In this document: piece after piece, positions 27,968 to 39,554 of the stretch
Position numbering within the stretch: the stretch's first letter is position 1
How the letters are laid out: every line of letters starts with the position of its first letter
Source of the DNA: Dehalococcoidia bacterium
GTDB taxonomy: Bacteria; Chloroflexota; Dehalococcoidia; DSTF01; JACRBR01
NCBI GenBank assembly: GCA_040902535.1
Contig: JBBDXD010000010.1
Coordinates: forward strand, 62,001 to 126,000
Reading direction: 5' to 3'
DNA: 64,000 nucleotides
Notes under the pieces: generated by a model
Databases searched by the model: none
Told to the model about the DNA's origin: nothing
The model's input: only the letters and a program-made list of their open reading frames with translations
Program-made: the position numbers and the translations under genes

Positions 27968-30900
27968 TTGCTATTCGGATCGATGCTTTGGCGACTCGCT
28001 GGCGCCATGTTGGCGCGCTCGTCGCGCGCAACGCGGCGGATGCTTCCGGCCGCCCTGCTGCTCGCCGCCGCGACGGCGCTCGCTTGGCTGCTCTTCACCT
28101 CAACGTCCTCCCTCAAAGCATCGCCTGACGATACAGGTCTTCTCAGTCCTTCACTCGAGTCCGTAGGAAGCGGCGATGGGTTCGAAGCCAATCCCGAGAA
28201 CGCCTTCATGGATGACGGTATCGCCGCGTCCAACATCGATGGTGCGGGCGACAGCCATCTCTACTTCGGCTATCCCATCGCCTTGCCATCCTCAACGCTC
28301 GTCGAAGGTGTCGAGATCCGCGCCGACTGGTGGATGGATTCGGTTGACGGGACGAGCAACCTGACGATCGATCTGTCCTGGGATGGTGGCGCGAGCTGGA
28401 CGTCAACTCAGGCCACGTCACTCGAAGATACAAGTGAGCGCACCGACATCCTCGGCGGTCCCGCCGACACATGGGGACGATCATGGTCGCCGCAGGAACT
28501 CGAAAGCCTCAGCGTGCGCGTCACCGCCAGTAGCGACGATCCCGCCCGCGATTTCCACCTCGACTGGATTGCGGTGCGTATCTTTTATTCATCGATTCCA
28601 ACGCCGACCCATACGGCGACGCCCACCGAAACGGCGACCACCGTCCCGACCGCCTCTGACACGCCGACGCCAACCGAAACGGCAGTCGCGACGGATACCC
28701 CGACGCCAACGCCTACGGAAACCGAAACGCCGACCGCCACCGAAACGGCGACCGCCGTCCCAACCGCCACTGACACGCCGACGCCAACCGAGACGGCAGT
28801 CGCGACGGATACCCCGACGCCAACACCTACTGAAACCGAAACGCCGACCGCCACCGAAACGGCGACCGCCGTCCCGACGGCCACCGACACGCCGACGCCA
28901 ACCGAGACGGCAGTCGCGACGGATACCGCAACGCCAACGCCTACGGAAACCGAAACGCCGACCGCCACCGAAACAGCGACCGCCGTCCCGACCGCCACCG
29001 ACACGCCCACGCCGACCGAGACGGCAGTCGCGACGGATACCCCGACGCCAACGCCTACCGCCACCGAAACAGCGACCGCCGTCCCGACCGCCACCGACAC
29101 GCCCACGCCGACCGAGACGGCAGTCGCGACGGATACCCCGACGCCAACGCCTACCGCCACCGAAACAGCGACCGCCGTCCCGACCGCCACCGACACGCCT
29201 ACGCCGACCGAGACGGCAGTCGCGACGGATACCCCGACGCCAACGCCTACTGAAACCGAAACGCCGACCGCCGTCCCAACCGCCACTGACACGCCCACGC
29301 CGACCGCCACGCCTGACGGCACCGAAACGCCGACGCCAACGCCCACCGAGACCGAGACGCCCGCCGCTACCGAAACGGCGACCGCCGTCCCGACCGCCAC
29401 CGACACGCCCACGCCGACCGCCACGCCTGACGGCACCGAAACGCCGACGCCAACGCCCACCGAGACCGAGACGCCCGCCGCTACCGAAACGGCGACCGCC
29501 GTCCCGACCGCCACCGACACGCCCACGCCGACCGCCACGCCTGACGGCACCGAAACGCCAACGGCCACCGAGACCGAAACACCGACCGCCACCGAAACGC
29601 CGACGGACACTGCCACGCCGCAACCCGCTGGACAGACGACGCTGACAGCATCCGTACAGGCAGGCGCAACAGAGATCGCCGTCGCCGATACGGCGGGTTT
29701 CACGACGGGCGACACCATCGTCATCAACCCCGGCGGAGCAAATGAGGAGACGAATGAAGTAGCGGGTTTCGCGTCGATCCTGCTCGTGACGCCATTGCTG
29801 CAAGATCACGACGCGGGCGAGACGGTCATGGTGCTGGAGGAGGCAACCCCGACAGCGACGGCTACAGCAAGCGTTGCAGGACCGATACAGCGAATTCTTC
29901 CTACGAACCAGGTCATCTCGCTGCCTGGGACGTTCAGCACGGACATCACCGTTGAACAGGTCCCGAATCTCGGTGCGTACGAGGCGATCGTCAACTATGA
30001 CAGCGCCGTCGTAAGTCCGACGACCGCGATTAACAGTACATTTCTGGGAAGCACGGGCAGGAGCGTCTTCTGTCCGGCGCCATCCTCTACCCTCGTATCC
30101 GGCACGATCCTGCAGTTTCGCTTCGGCTGCGTGACGACAGGGACAACGCCCGCCGGCCCGAACGGTGCGGGCCTGCTCGCGACGATCAATTGGGACGCAG
30201 TCGCCTTGGGCACCAGTGCCCTAATTCTCGCGCCGTCGCTCGCGAATGAGTTGGGCGACGATATCCCCGCTACCGGATTCAGCGCGAGTGTTGAAGTCAG
30301 CGATGGACCGACGTCCACCCCCACGCCAACGAACACCCCATGTCCTGGCGGCAGCTGTCCCACGGATACGCCGACGCCGAGCCCGACAAGCACGCCCGTG
30401 ATCAACTGCGGCCCAAGCGGCGCGACCGTCTGCTTCCTCCCACAGGATGACTCGCACGCAAAGGGCGCGTTGTTTACCGCCGCCGTTGCAATGCAGGCCG
30501 GCGCAAATCTCGGCGCCTTCGAATTTCAGCTGGCCTACGACCCGGAGGTTATGAGCGCAACCGGAGCGGTCCCAGGGTCATTCCTCTCTAGCTCGGGTAG
30601 AGCCGTGAATTGCCTTGTCCCGGTGCTCTCAGACGGGCTCGTCCGGTTCACGTGCGTGACGCTTGGGGATACACCCATCGCCGGTGCTTCCGGCAACGGC
30701 ATCCTTGCGTTCGTCGAGTTCTCCGCTGTTGAAGAGGGTTTTTCGATCCTCGATCTTCAGGACGTGACCCTGACGGATCCGTCTGGACGAGTGATCCCCG
30801 CAGCCGCCGTCGATGGAACGCGGACGATCTTGCCGTGCCTGGGTGTCTGTCCGTCGCCGACATCCACGCCAACTTCAACACCATCACCGACGCCCACCAA

Positions 30901-33900
30901 TACCGCGACCGAGACGTCGACGAGCACCCCCTGCGCCGGACCATGTCCCACCGACACGCCGACGCCCACGTTCACTGTTACGCCTACGCCCACCACGACT
31001 CCTACACCCACCACGACCGTTCCGCTCGCGCTTCGCGTCAGCCCTGTGTCCCAGAACGAGTTGGCCTCACTGAGTTTTGCGGTCGATGTCGTTGTGGAGA
31101 ACGTGGTCAACCTGGGCGCCTACGAGATCGGCCTGCTCTACGATTCTGCTTTGATCTCCTTGGTCTCGGCGGTCGACGGTCCGTTTCTGGGTAGTACCGG
31201 GCGCGAAGTGAGTTGTCCATCGTTTTCAGATGGTGCCGGAAGCGTCCGCTTTGGCTGCGCAACTCTCGGCTCGGTTGCTCCTGGCGCATCCGGGACAGGC
31301 GTCCTCGTTACGTTCACCTTCACCGGCATCCAGACAGGCACGTCTGACCTCACGCTCAGCGCTCCGATCCTGGCGGACGTCGCGGCCAACCCGGCGTCAA
31401 TCGGAGTCATTGAATCCGGCACCGTCACGATCGATCCGTGTCCAGGCACCTGCCCCACTCCCACGTCAACTCCCACACCCGGCACACCTACGCCGACCGC
31501 TACGCCCGGCGGCGTGTCGCAGGTTGGTGTAGCGCCGGTGAGCCTCACTGCCCCGGTGGGCACAGAATTCTACGTAGATGTGTTGATCTCCAACAGCGCA
31601 AACATTGGTTCGTACGAAGTCCTGCTGCGTACGGCCTTCAATGAGCTGGGTGAGGTCGAGTTCGGCGTACTTGAATTTGTCCAATTTACGGACGGTCCCT
31701 TCTTGGAAAGCTCCGGAAGGATCGCCACCTGTCTCGACCCCGCCATCGATTCGATAAGCGTGCGGGTGGGATGCGTCACGACCGGGCCTAACCCGCCGGG
31801 TCCCGCGGGAGCAGGCGTCCTCGCGACCGTCAGATTTCGCGTGTTAAAGCCTTCGACGCGCCCAATGTTGATCGCGGTTGATCCGCTGACCGGCGGTCTT
31901 AGCGATCCGCTGGGCGCGCCGCTGCCATTCACGGTCTCGGGTGACACCACCGTGACCATTCCGGCTGCGGGTTCCGGATCAACGACCGCCGGTGGATTGA
32001 TCCGTTCGCATGGCGCTGGAACTCCCGGCCCCGGAATCAAACCTCCTGGCGCTATCGCTGCCAAGGACGCCGCCGGACAAATGAAACTCGTCATGCCGCC
32101 GCTCTCCGCCGACGCTGACATCGACTTGAATCCGGCAATTCGATCCGAACCTACGCGGCATCCTTATCGCGCGGCGTTGCTCACGATCGCGGCGACGGCT
32201 GCCTTGATCGCAGCGATCGCCTTGTTCTGGACGTACGCGCCTCGAGAACTCTTCCGCCCTCTATCCGGTGCAGCGACGGCCGCCGTACTGCTACTTGTCT
32301 TTATGACGCTGCCGGCACAATTGAAGCTGAGTGCAGCTAATGTTGTCGCGGTGTTCAAGTCACCTTCGTCAGCAAACCTCTTTATCGGCGGCCCTCAACT
32401 CGTCATTGAGGAGAGGATCGCCATAGTGACTGAACCGGGACTTGCGTCGTTCGAAGTCGAAGTGGCCTATCACTCCGGCGTCGTCGACGTGGACGTTGCT
32501 GAGGGCCCATTCCTCCAGAGCTCTGGACTCGACACGACCTGTACAAAGACGAGCCTTGCGAGTAACCGGTTCGTCTTCTCGTGCGCGCTCGACGGCGATC
32601 CTCCCGCTGGTCCGACTGGCGAAGGCGTCATCGCCATATTGAGCGTCTACCCCGATAGTTCGCTCATGCTGCGCCCAACGAGGGAGAACGGCGTTCTCAC
32701 CGTTCTTGACAATGTGCGAACCGGTGTCCGTCTCTTCGACGCGTCCGGCGATGCGCTCGATGCCGGATCCGTGGGCGATGCTTTAATCGCCGTGCGCGCC
32801 CTCGAGGGCGATCTGAACAAGGACTGCATCGTCAACGTGATCGATGATCAACTGATCTCCGTCCGATATCTGGCGCGACCCGGAAACCTCTGGTACCAGC
32901 CCTACTACGATCTTGAACCGTCGTTCACCGACGACGACATCGATATCAAGGATCTGCAGTTCGTGTACGGACGCAATGGAAGCACGTGCCAAAAGCCGGT
33001 TCCTTCGCAGACTCCTCCACCGGGGACCACGCCCGTAATTCCGTCCACAGCGACCCCGTCGCCGTCCGCAACGGCGAGCCGGACGCCGACCGACACCGTC
33101 ATCGCCACCGCCACCAACACCGCCGTCCCGACGGCGACCCGCACGCCCACGCCGACCGACACCGCCATCGCCACCGCCAGCAACACCGCCGTCCCGACGG
33201 CGACCCGCACGCCCACGCCGACCGACACCGCCATCGCCACCGCCACCAACACCGCCGTCCCGGCGGCGACCCACACGCCCACGCCGACCAACACCGCCAT
33301 CGCCACCGCCACCAACACCGCCGTCCCGACGGCGACCCACACGCCCACCGCAACGGCGACGCGCACACCAACCAGAACGCCTTCACCCACACGGACAGCC
33401 ACGCGCACCGCAACCGCCAGTCGCACACCCGCCGCCACCAGGACGCCTACCGCGACGGCGACACCGGAAGCGCGCACCGCTACCGCGACCCGCACCGCTG
33501 TGCCCACCGCCACCAACACACAGACCGCTACATCGACAGCGATCGCTGCAACGCGCACGCCGCGCGCTACGCACACCGCGGCCATTACGGCAACGCGCGC
33601 GCCTGAAACCGCGACGCGGACGGCGACGAAGACCGCCGTCCCGACCGCCACCAACACCCGCACCGCGACGGCAACCCGCACCGCCGCGCCGACAGCCACG
33701 CGCACGCGTACCTTCACGCCAACCGCGACGAAGACCGCCGTCCCGACCGCCACCAACACCCGCACCGCGACGGCAACCCGCACCGCCGCGCCGACAGCCA
33801 CGCGCACGCGTACCTTCACGCCAACCGCGACGAAGACCGCCGTCCCGACCGCCACCAACACGCGGACCGCGACCTCCACGGTCGTCGCGGCAACCCGCAC

Positions 33901-34618
33901 GCCTGACGCGACGCGCACGACGGTCGTCACTGTGACCCGCACCCCCGGCGTCACGCGCACCGTGGTCGTCACCGTGACACGCACAGCCGTCGCCACAGCC
34001 ACCAACACCCGGACGGCCACTGAGACGCAGACGCCAACCGCTGCTAATACGCCAACGGCGACTTCGACGCGGACGCCAACCGCTACGAACACGCACACGG
34101 CGACCGCCACCGCAACGCCTACAGCGACCCAGACCGCGACGCCGACGCGCACGTCCACGACAACGCCTTCGCCGTCGCACACGCCACAGGCGTCCGAAAC
34201 GCCGACGCCGTCCGCCACCTTCGTGCCCTCCAGCACGCCGACTCGGACGTCGACTGCCGTCGCCACGAACACGTCGACGGCCACGCGGACCGCCACGCCC
34301 GGCGCGACGGGCACGGCGGGTGGCGCCACGTCCACGCCACGCTCCGCGACTACAACGCGCACCGGCGTCGTCCCCGCGGCGAGCCGCACCACCGGGCCGG
34401 CCGTCGCGACGCCGACCCGCGTCAACATCGTGCTCGGCGGAGAGCGGACCGCTACGCCTGTGCGCTCCCCCGGTGCGCTGCCGAGGACCGGCGTTTACGA
34501 CGTGCAGGACGGCCGGACGTCGGGCGCCCAGTTGATCGCCACGCTGGTCGTGCTCGGACTTGGTGCTCTCGCAGCCACCGCGTTCATAGTGCGGCGCAAT
34601 GCAACGACGAAGCGCTAA
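27968..34618 (+). CDS. Giant five-cohesin scaffold protein with dockerin and LPRTG anchor
   Basis: Product of up to 2,216 residues; the start is unclear (TTG 27968, or ATG 27983 or 28007). Signal-like segment (about 20-45), beta-sandwich domain (about 60-215), Thr/Pro/Glu stalk (216-550), then four second-type cohesins near 637-780, 811-957, 1018-1156 and 1181-1336, joined by Pro/Thr linkers with Cys. Two hydrophobic segments lie at about 1399-1457, mid-protein. A fifth cohesin (1468-1607) and a dockerin-like end (1608-1677) precede a 470-residue Thr/Ala/Arg stalk, then Leu-Pro-Arg-Thr-Gly at 2171, a membrane helix and a basic tail. It has the most cohesins in the window and is the natural central scaffold. 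Confidence 0.82.
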   Translation: MLFGSMLWRLAGAMLARSSRATRRMLPAALLLAAATALAWLLFTSTSSLKASPDDTGLLSPSLESVGSGDGFEANPENAFMDDGIAASNIDGAGDSHLYFGYPIALPSSTLVEGVEIRADWWMDSVDGTSNLTIDLSWDGGASWTSTQATSLEDTSERTDILGGPADTWGRSWSPQELESLSVRVTASSDDPARDFHLDWIAVRIFYSSIPTPTHTATPTETATTVPTASDTPTPTETAVATDTPTPTPTETETPTATETATAVPTATDTPTPTETAVATDTPTPTPTETETPTATETATAVPTATDTPTPTETAVATDTATPTPTETETPTATETATAVPTATDTPTPTETAVATDTPTPTPTATETATAVPTATDTPTPTETAVATDTPTPTPTATETATAVPTATDTPTPTETAVATDTPTPTPTETETPTAVPTATDTPTPTATPDGTETPTPTPTETETPAATETATAVPTATDTPTPTATPDGTETPTPTPTETETPAATETATAVPTATDTPTPTATPDGTETPTATETETPTATETPTDTATPQPAGQTTLTASVQAGATEIAVADTAGFTTGDTIVINPGGANEETNEVAGFASILLVTPLLQDHDAGETVMVLEEATPTATATASVAGPIQRILPTNQVISLPGTFSTDITVEQVPNLGAYEAIVNYDSAVVSPTTAINSTFLGSTGRSVFCPAPSSTLVSGTILQFRFGCVTTGTTPAGPNGAGLLATINWDAVALGTSALILAPSLANELGDDIPATGFSASVEVSDGPTSTPTPTNTPCPGGSCPTDTPTPSPTSTPVINCGPSGATVCFLPQDDSHAKGALFTAAVAMQAGANLGAFEFQLAYDPEVMSATGAVPGSFLSSSGRAVNCLVPVLSDGLVRFTCVTLGDTPIAGASGNGILAFVEFSAVEEGFSILDLQDVTLTDPSGRVIPAAAVDGTRTILPCLGVCPSPTSTPTSTPSPTPTNTATETSTSTPCAGPCPTDTPTPTFTVTPTPTTTPTPTTTVPLALRVSPVSQNELASLSFAVDVVVENVVNLGAYEIGLLYDSALISLVSAVDGPFLGSTGREVSCPSFSDGAGSVRFGCATLGSVAPGASGTGVLVTFTFTGIQTGTSDLTLSAPILADVAANPASIGVIESGTVTIDPCPGTCPTPTSTPTPGTPTPTATPGGVSQVGVAPVSLTAPVGTEFYVDVLISNSANIGSYEVLLRTAFNELGEVEFGVLEFVQFTDGPFLESSGRIATCLDPAIDSISVRVGCVTTGPNPPGPAGAGVLATVRFRVLKPSTRPMLIAVDPLTGGLSDPLGAPLPFTVSGDTTVTIPAAGSGSTTAGGLIRSHGAGTPGPGIKPPGAIAAKDAAGQMKLVMPPLSADADIDLNPAIRSEPTRHPYRAALLTIAATAALIAAIALFWTYAPRELFRPLSGAATAAVLLLVFMTLPAQLKLSAANVVAVFKSPSSANLFIGGPQLVIEERIAIVTEPGLASFEVEVAYHSGVVDVDVAEGPFLQSSGLDTTCTKTSLASNRFVFSCALDGDPPAGPTGEGVIAILSVYPDSSLMLRPTRENGVLTVLDNVRTGVRLFDASGDALDAGSVGDALIAVRALEGDLNKDCIVNVIDDQLISVRYLARPGNLWYQPYYDLEPSFTDDDIDIKDLQFVYGRNGSTCQKPVPSQTPPPGTTPVIPSTATPSPSATASRTPTDTVIATATNTAVPTATRTPTPTDTAIATASNTAVPTATRTPTPTDTAIATATNTAVPAATHTPTPTNTAIATATNTAVPTATHTPTATATRTPTRTPSPTRTATRTATASRTPAATRTPTATATPEARTATATRTAVPTATNTQTATSTAIAATRTPRATHTAAITATRAPETATRTATKTAVPTATNTRTATATRTAAPTATRTRTFTPTATKTAVPTATNTRTATATRTAAPTATRTRTFTPTATKTAVPTATNTRTATSTVVAATRTPDATRTTVVTVTRTPGVTRTVVVTVTRTAVATATNTRTATETQTPTAANTPTATSTRTPTATNTHTATATATPTATQTATPTRTSTTTPSPSHTPQASETPTPSATFVPSSTPTRTSTAVATNTSTATRTATPGATGTAGGATSTPRSATTTRTGVVPAASRTTGPAVATPTRVNIVLGGERTATPVRSPGALPRTGVYDVQDGRTSGAQLIATLVVLGLGALAATAFIVRRNATTKR
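28681..29560 (+). repeat. 114-bp tandem repeat coding for the first stalk
   Basis: The same landmark (GGCAGTCGCGAC) recurs at 28681, 28795, 28909 and 29023, a 114-bp (38-residue) period, then at 29119 and 29215 with 96-bp periods that have lost 6 codons. A variant (GACGGCACCG) repeats at 29315, 29429 and 29543, again every 114 bp. All steps are multiples of three. Copy number is likely to vary. Confidence 0.85.
33101..33364 (+). repeat. 66-bp tandem repeat in the second stalk
   Basis: Units begin at 33101, 33167, 33233 and 33299, exactly 66 bp (22 residues) apart. Each encodes Thr/Ala-rich sequence with Asn-Thr-Ala-Val-Pro. Confidence 0.8.
33628..33865 (+). repeat. 102-bp tandem repeat in the second stalk
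   Basis: Units begin at 33628, 33730 and 33832, exactly 102 bp (34 residues) apart. The first two are identical as far as I can read; the third breaks off after about 35 bases. Near-identity suggests recent duplication. Confidence 0.8.
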
Positions 34619-34815
34619 GCCATTGGTTCGGAACGCCCGCCCGTGATCAATGCAATCCGATTGCGTACCGGAGGCCGCGCGAACGCCCCCGAGATCACGA
34701 TAGCTGTCGAAAGTGAGGCTCCGCGCAGCTTGTCGCGGCTGACCACGCAGCGATTGCCCCTCGCCGCGTACCGATGCCACGACGGCTCGCCTGGTATAGA
34801 TCGCGCAAGGCGCCG

Positions 34816-35320
34816 GTGAACCGCGAAGCGCTCGACGAACTGTTCCAGTACACCGCGTTTACGTGGGCGTCCTGCGGCAACGCCGTCCGCAAACTGCCGT
34901 CCGAAGCTTTGACGCGCGAGCAGCCCGGCACGGGATGGGCGTCGCTACGGCAAGTGCTGTGTCACCTCGCCCTGGCCTGGGATGACGGGCTTCGTCGTCA
35001 GCTCGGCATCGACGACCCGCTCAACGTCATCCCTGAGGCGATTGTCACGTGGGACGAGATAGAGGCGCATCGGCAGAAGGTCCGCGGCTGGCTCCGCCGC
35101 GTCATCGACGAGACCGGCGAAGCAGCTCCACCCCCTTACGGAACCGATGTGGGACGGGCCGCCGGCCATGCAGGTGAGCAAAGCAGACCTCCTCGCGCAC
35201 ATCCTGCTGCACGAGCGCGGCCACCACGGCGACGTCACAAGCGTGCTCGCGCAGATCCGCGCGGACCCACCCGCCGTCGACTACCTCGTGTACCAGTTCT
35301 TCAAGCGCCAGCACGAGTAA
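34816..35320 (+). pseudogene. DinB-family protein gene broken by a one-base frameshift
   Basis: From a GTG at 34816 (AAGG just upstream) the frame reads as a DinB four-helix protein through about 35130. The matching C-terminal half, with the metal-site His of the His-Glu-Arg-Gly-His-His type, continues in the next frame to a TAA at 35318-35320. The switch falls at a run of five C (35131-35135); removing one C restores a single frame of about 167 codons. It may be a true pseudogene or a sequencing error. DinB proteins are putative metal-dependent thiol transferases. Confidence 0.7.
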
Positions 35321-35535
35321 CGCCGGGAAGGGCCGCCGAATGAGATCCGCCTTGCGGACATGACGCCTCCGCCCGTCGGCCGCGGCGCGCGCGTAGCGCT
35401 CATCGTGGCGCAGGAAGATTGCCGTAGACGCGCGCTTCCGCCGGGTCGCCCGCGCCACCTGCGCGGCGAGCTCGCCAGCACGTAGGCCGGCCGAAGACGC
35501 CGGAATCTCGGAGCGTCGCACCGGCGGCTGGAACC
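35321..35535. other. Gap without a recognisable gene
   Basis: This GC-rich stretch has short open frames on both strands but none with a recognisable product or ribosome binding site. Confidence 0.5.
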
Positions 35536-35564
35536 TTGACCCGCCTCCGGCGCAGGGTTACACT
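35536..35564 (+). promoter_or_regulatory. Heat-shock operon promoter
   Basis: TTGACC (35536-35541) and TACACT (35559-35564) with a 17-base spacer. The CIRCE operator begins 7 bases after the -10 box, overlapping the expected transcription start, so HrcA binding would block initiation. Confidence 0.75.
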
Positions 35565-35571
35565 TTTCGCA

Positions 35572-35598
35572 TTAGCACTCTAACCGGGAGAGTGCTAA
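35572..35598 (+). promoter_or_regulatory. CIRCE operator
   Basis: A perfect TTAGCACTC-N9-GAGTGCTAA inverted repeat, the known HrcA binding site. It lies 16 bases before hrcA, so the operon is autoregulated. Confidence 0.97.
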
Positions 35599-35614
35599 AT
35601 CGAAGCTGAGAGCC

Positions 35615-36667
35615 ATGCTGACTGAACGTAGAGCCAGGCTCTTGAGCCTGATCATCAGCGAATACGTCGATAGCGCCGTGCCCGTCGGGTCGGACGCGAT
35701 CGTCCGCAAGCACCGGCTGGGCTTCTCTTCGGCGACGATCCGCAACGAGATGGCGCGCCTGGAAGAAGAGGGCTTCATCAGCCATCCCCACACGTCGGCG
35801 GGGCGGGTGCCATCGGACAAGGGATACCGCTACTACGTCGAGGCGCTCATGAAGGAGCGCGACCTCTCGCTCGATGCGAAGCAGATGATCCGGCACCAGT
35901 TCCACCAGGCGGGCCGCGAGGAAGACGAGTGGATCCACCTGGCGGCAGCGGTCCTGGCGCGGGCGGTCGAGAACGCGGCGGTGGTGACGTTGCCGCGGTC
36001 GCCTGAAGCGCGCCTCAAGCGGCTGGAGATGGTGAGCATCCAGGACACGGCGGCGCTGCTGGTGCTGGTGTTGCAGCAGGCGCGCCTGAAGCAGCAGGTA
36101 CTGATATTTCCGGATCCGATCGAACAGGACGAACTGACGGCGATCGCGAACCACCTGACGCAGGCGTTTGTGGGCCACTCGGCGGCGGAGATCGCGCGGT
36201 CGCAGGTGCAGCTGACGCAGCTCGAGTGGCACGTCGCGAATGCCGTGCGCGAGATCATGGCGTCGTCGGACACGAGCGGTTACGACGAGGCGTACCTCGA
36301 AGGCGTGCGCAACGTGATGAAGAAGCCGGAGTTCGCGACGAGCGAGAAGATGATCAACCTGCTGGATGTGCTCGAGCAGCGCAACCTGCCGAAGATCATC
36401 CCGTTTCGCGAACTTTCGACGGACGGCGTGACGGTGATGATCGGCGCGGAACACGAAGAGGACGCGATGCGCGACTACAGCGTCGTCGTGGCGCCGTACG
36501 GCAAGCAGGGCGGCGTGCAGGGCGCGATGGCCGTCGTCGGGCCGACGCGCATGCACTACTCGGAGACGATCTCGACGGTGCGCTTCATGGCCGGCGTGAT
36601 GAGCGAAATGCTGCAGACGTTCTACGGCGATGACGAAGAACGCCAGCCGGAAGAGCCCGCCGAATAG
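35615..36667 (+). CDS. hrcA: Heat-inducible transcription repressor HrcA
   Basis: Product of 350 residues, normal for the family. The N-terminal winged helix (about 1-75) has the family segments Ser-Ala-Thr-Ile-Arg-Asn-Glu-Met and His-Thr-Ser-Ala-Gly-Arg-Val-Pro-Ser. The rest is the GAF-like dimer and regulatory domain. It represses this operon through the CIRCE site and is released when the chaperone system is occupied by unfolded protein. First gene of hrcA-grpE-dnaK. Confidence 0.97.
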   Translation: MLTERRARLLSLIISEYVDSAVPVGSDAIVRKHRLGFSSATIRNEMARLEEEGFISHPHTSAGRVPSDKGYRYYVEALMKERDLSLDAKQMIRHQFHQAGREEDEWIHLAAAVLARAVENAAVVTLPRSPEARLKRLEMVSIQDTAALLVLVLQQARLKQQVLIFPDPIEQDELTAIANHLTQAFVGHSAAEIARSQVQLTQLEWHVANAVREIMASSDTSGYDEAYLEGVRNVMKKPEFATSEKMINLLDVLEQRNLPKIIPFRELSTDGVTVMIGAEHEEDAMRDYSVVVAPYGKQGGVQGAMAVVGPTRMHYSETISTVRFMAGVMSEMLQTFYGDDEERQPEEPAE

Positions 36668-36732
36668 CGCTGGCGTCCAGCGTTTCGGGCGGCGCCTCAC
36701 AGATAGACCACACAAGATGAAGGAGACAGCCT

Positions 36733-37272
36733 ATGACCACGGAACGCGAGAATGAAGCGACATCGGACGCGGCGGCATTGCCGGACGACCCGGAGGCGTT
36801 GAAGGCGCAACTGGAAGAAGAGCGCGCCAAAGCGCAGTCGTACATGCAGAGCTGGCAACGCGCGGCCGCGGATTATCAGAACTTCAAGCGCCGGGTGGAG
36901 GAGGAGCGCAGCGAGACGGCGCGTTTCGCGAACGCCTCCCTGATCATCAACCTGCTGCCGCTCGTCGATGACCTGGAACGCGCGCTGCACAACGTCGACA
37001 CGCATCTTGCCGGGCTGACGTGGGTCGACGGCATGCGGCTGATCTATCGCAAGTTCCAGGCGCTGCTGGAGATGGCCGGCGTGTCGGAGATCGAGGCGGA
37101 CGGCCACACGTTCGACCCGTCGCTGCACGAAGCTGTGGCCCAAGTGCCGGGCGAAGAAGGCAAAGTCGTGTCGGTGGCGCAGCGCGGCTACAAGCTCGGC
37201 GACCGGGTGATCCGCCCGGCGATGGTGATCGTCGGGACGGGCGGCGGCGTGCCGCAGCAAGAGGACCGATAA
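36733..37272 (+). CDS. grpE: Nucleotide exchange factor GrpE
   Basis: Product of 179 residues. A long N-terminal coiled-coil region (about 20-85), including Tyr-Gln-Asn-Phe-Lys-Arg-Arg, precedes the C-terminal beta domain with Val-x-Gln-x-Gly-Tyr near residue 155. It opens the nucleotide site of DnaK. The coding region starts 65 bases after hrcA and ends 54 bases before dnaK. Confidence 0.95.
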   Translation: MTTERENEATSDAAALPDDPEALKAQLEEERAKAQSYMQSWQRAAADYQNFKRRVEEERSETARFANASLIINLLPLVDDLERALHNVDTHLAGLTWVDGMRLIYRKFQALLEMAGVSEIEADGHTFDPSLHEAVAQVPGEEGKVVSVAQRGYKLGDRVIRPAMVIVGTGGGVPQQEDR

Positions 37273-37326
37273 CGCGGCGCGGCAGGAGAGCCGGCCGGAC
37301 GAAACGATCGAGAAGGAGAAAGAACG

Positions 37327-39219
<1,893 letters not shown>

Positions 39220-39245
39220 TTTCCCCGGTCGCAGCAGATCACGCG

Positions 39246-39280
39246 AAGGGCGCGCGCCGCGAGGTGCGCGCCCTTTTGTT
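39246..39280 (+). terminator. Terminator of the hrcA-grpE-dnaK operon
   Basis: A 10-bp perfect stem (AAGGGCGCGC, 39246-39255, with GCGCGCCCTT, 39266-39275) followed by a T-rich stretch, 26 bases past the dnaK stop. Confidence 0.85.
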
Positions 39281-39554
39281 GTGAGGCGGGATGTCGGAGG
39301 TCGAAGGCCGCGGCGAGGTTCGATGGCCTGGCTCGTTACGGCGCTTGGCGGGGCGTGTAATGCCACGTTGCTGCGAGGGGCTCGGATTGTTTCCGGGACG
39401 GGATCCTTCACTTCGTTCAGGATGACGTTCGCGGCAGACAAGGCGTTCGTGCTGATTGATCGCTGTTGTCTGGCTTGCGGCGGGGTTGCGTAGATCGGGC
39501 GTCGGGTAGCGGGGCGGCGGTGCGCCGACACTCGAGGCGGTGGAGGTGCGAGAG
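39281..39554. other. Gap after the dnaK terminator
   Basis: No gene is visible. The only marked element is a 26-base stretch at 39401-39426 (GGATCC...AGGATGAC), which looks like a dispersed intergenic repeat seen in many environmental genomes; only one copy is in this window. Confidence 0.4.

Noticed and set aside
28585-29809. Long open frames antisense to the first scaffold stalk (Val/Gly/Ser-rich, about 380-400 residues)
   Set aside because: They are the complement of Thr/Pro/Ala codons, which cannot form stop codons on the other strand. No start signal or protein-like composition.
1-34618. Reading the locus as a cellulosome
   Set aside because: No glycoside hydrolase or cellulose-binding module is recognisable; the functional domains are a cupredoxin, PA14 and a dehydrogenase-like propeller.
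32905-34780. Antisense open frames of 465-507 codons across the second stalk
   Set aside because: Same composition effect; the sense frame carries cohesin, dockerin and LPRTG features.
39401-39426. GGATCC...AGGATGAC element after dnaK
   Set aside because: Only one copy here, and pairing is limited to about 5 bp at the ends, so no repeat family can be shown from this window.
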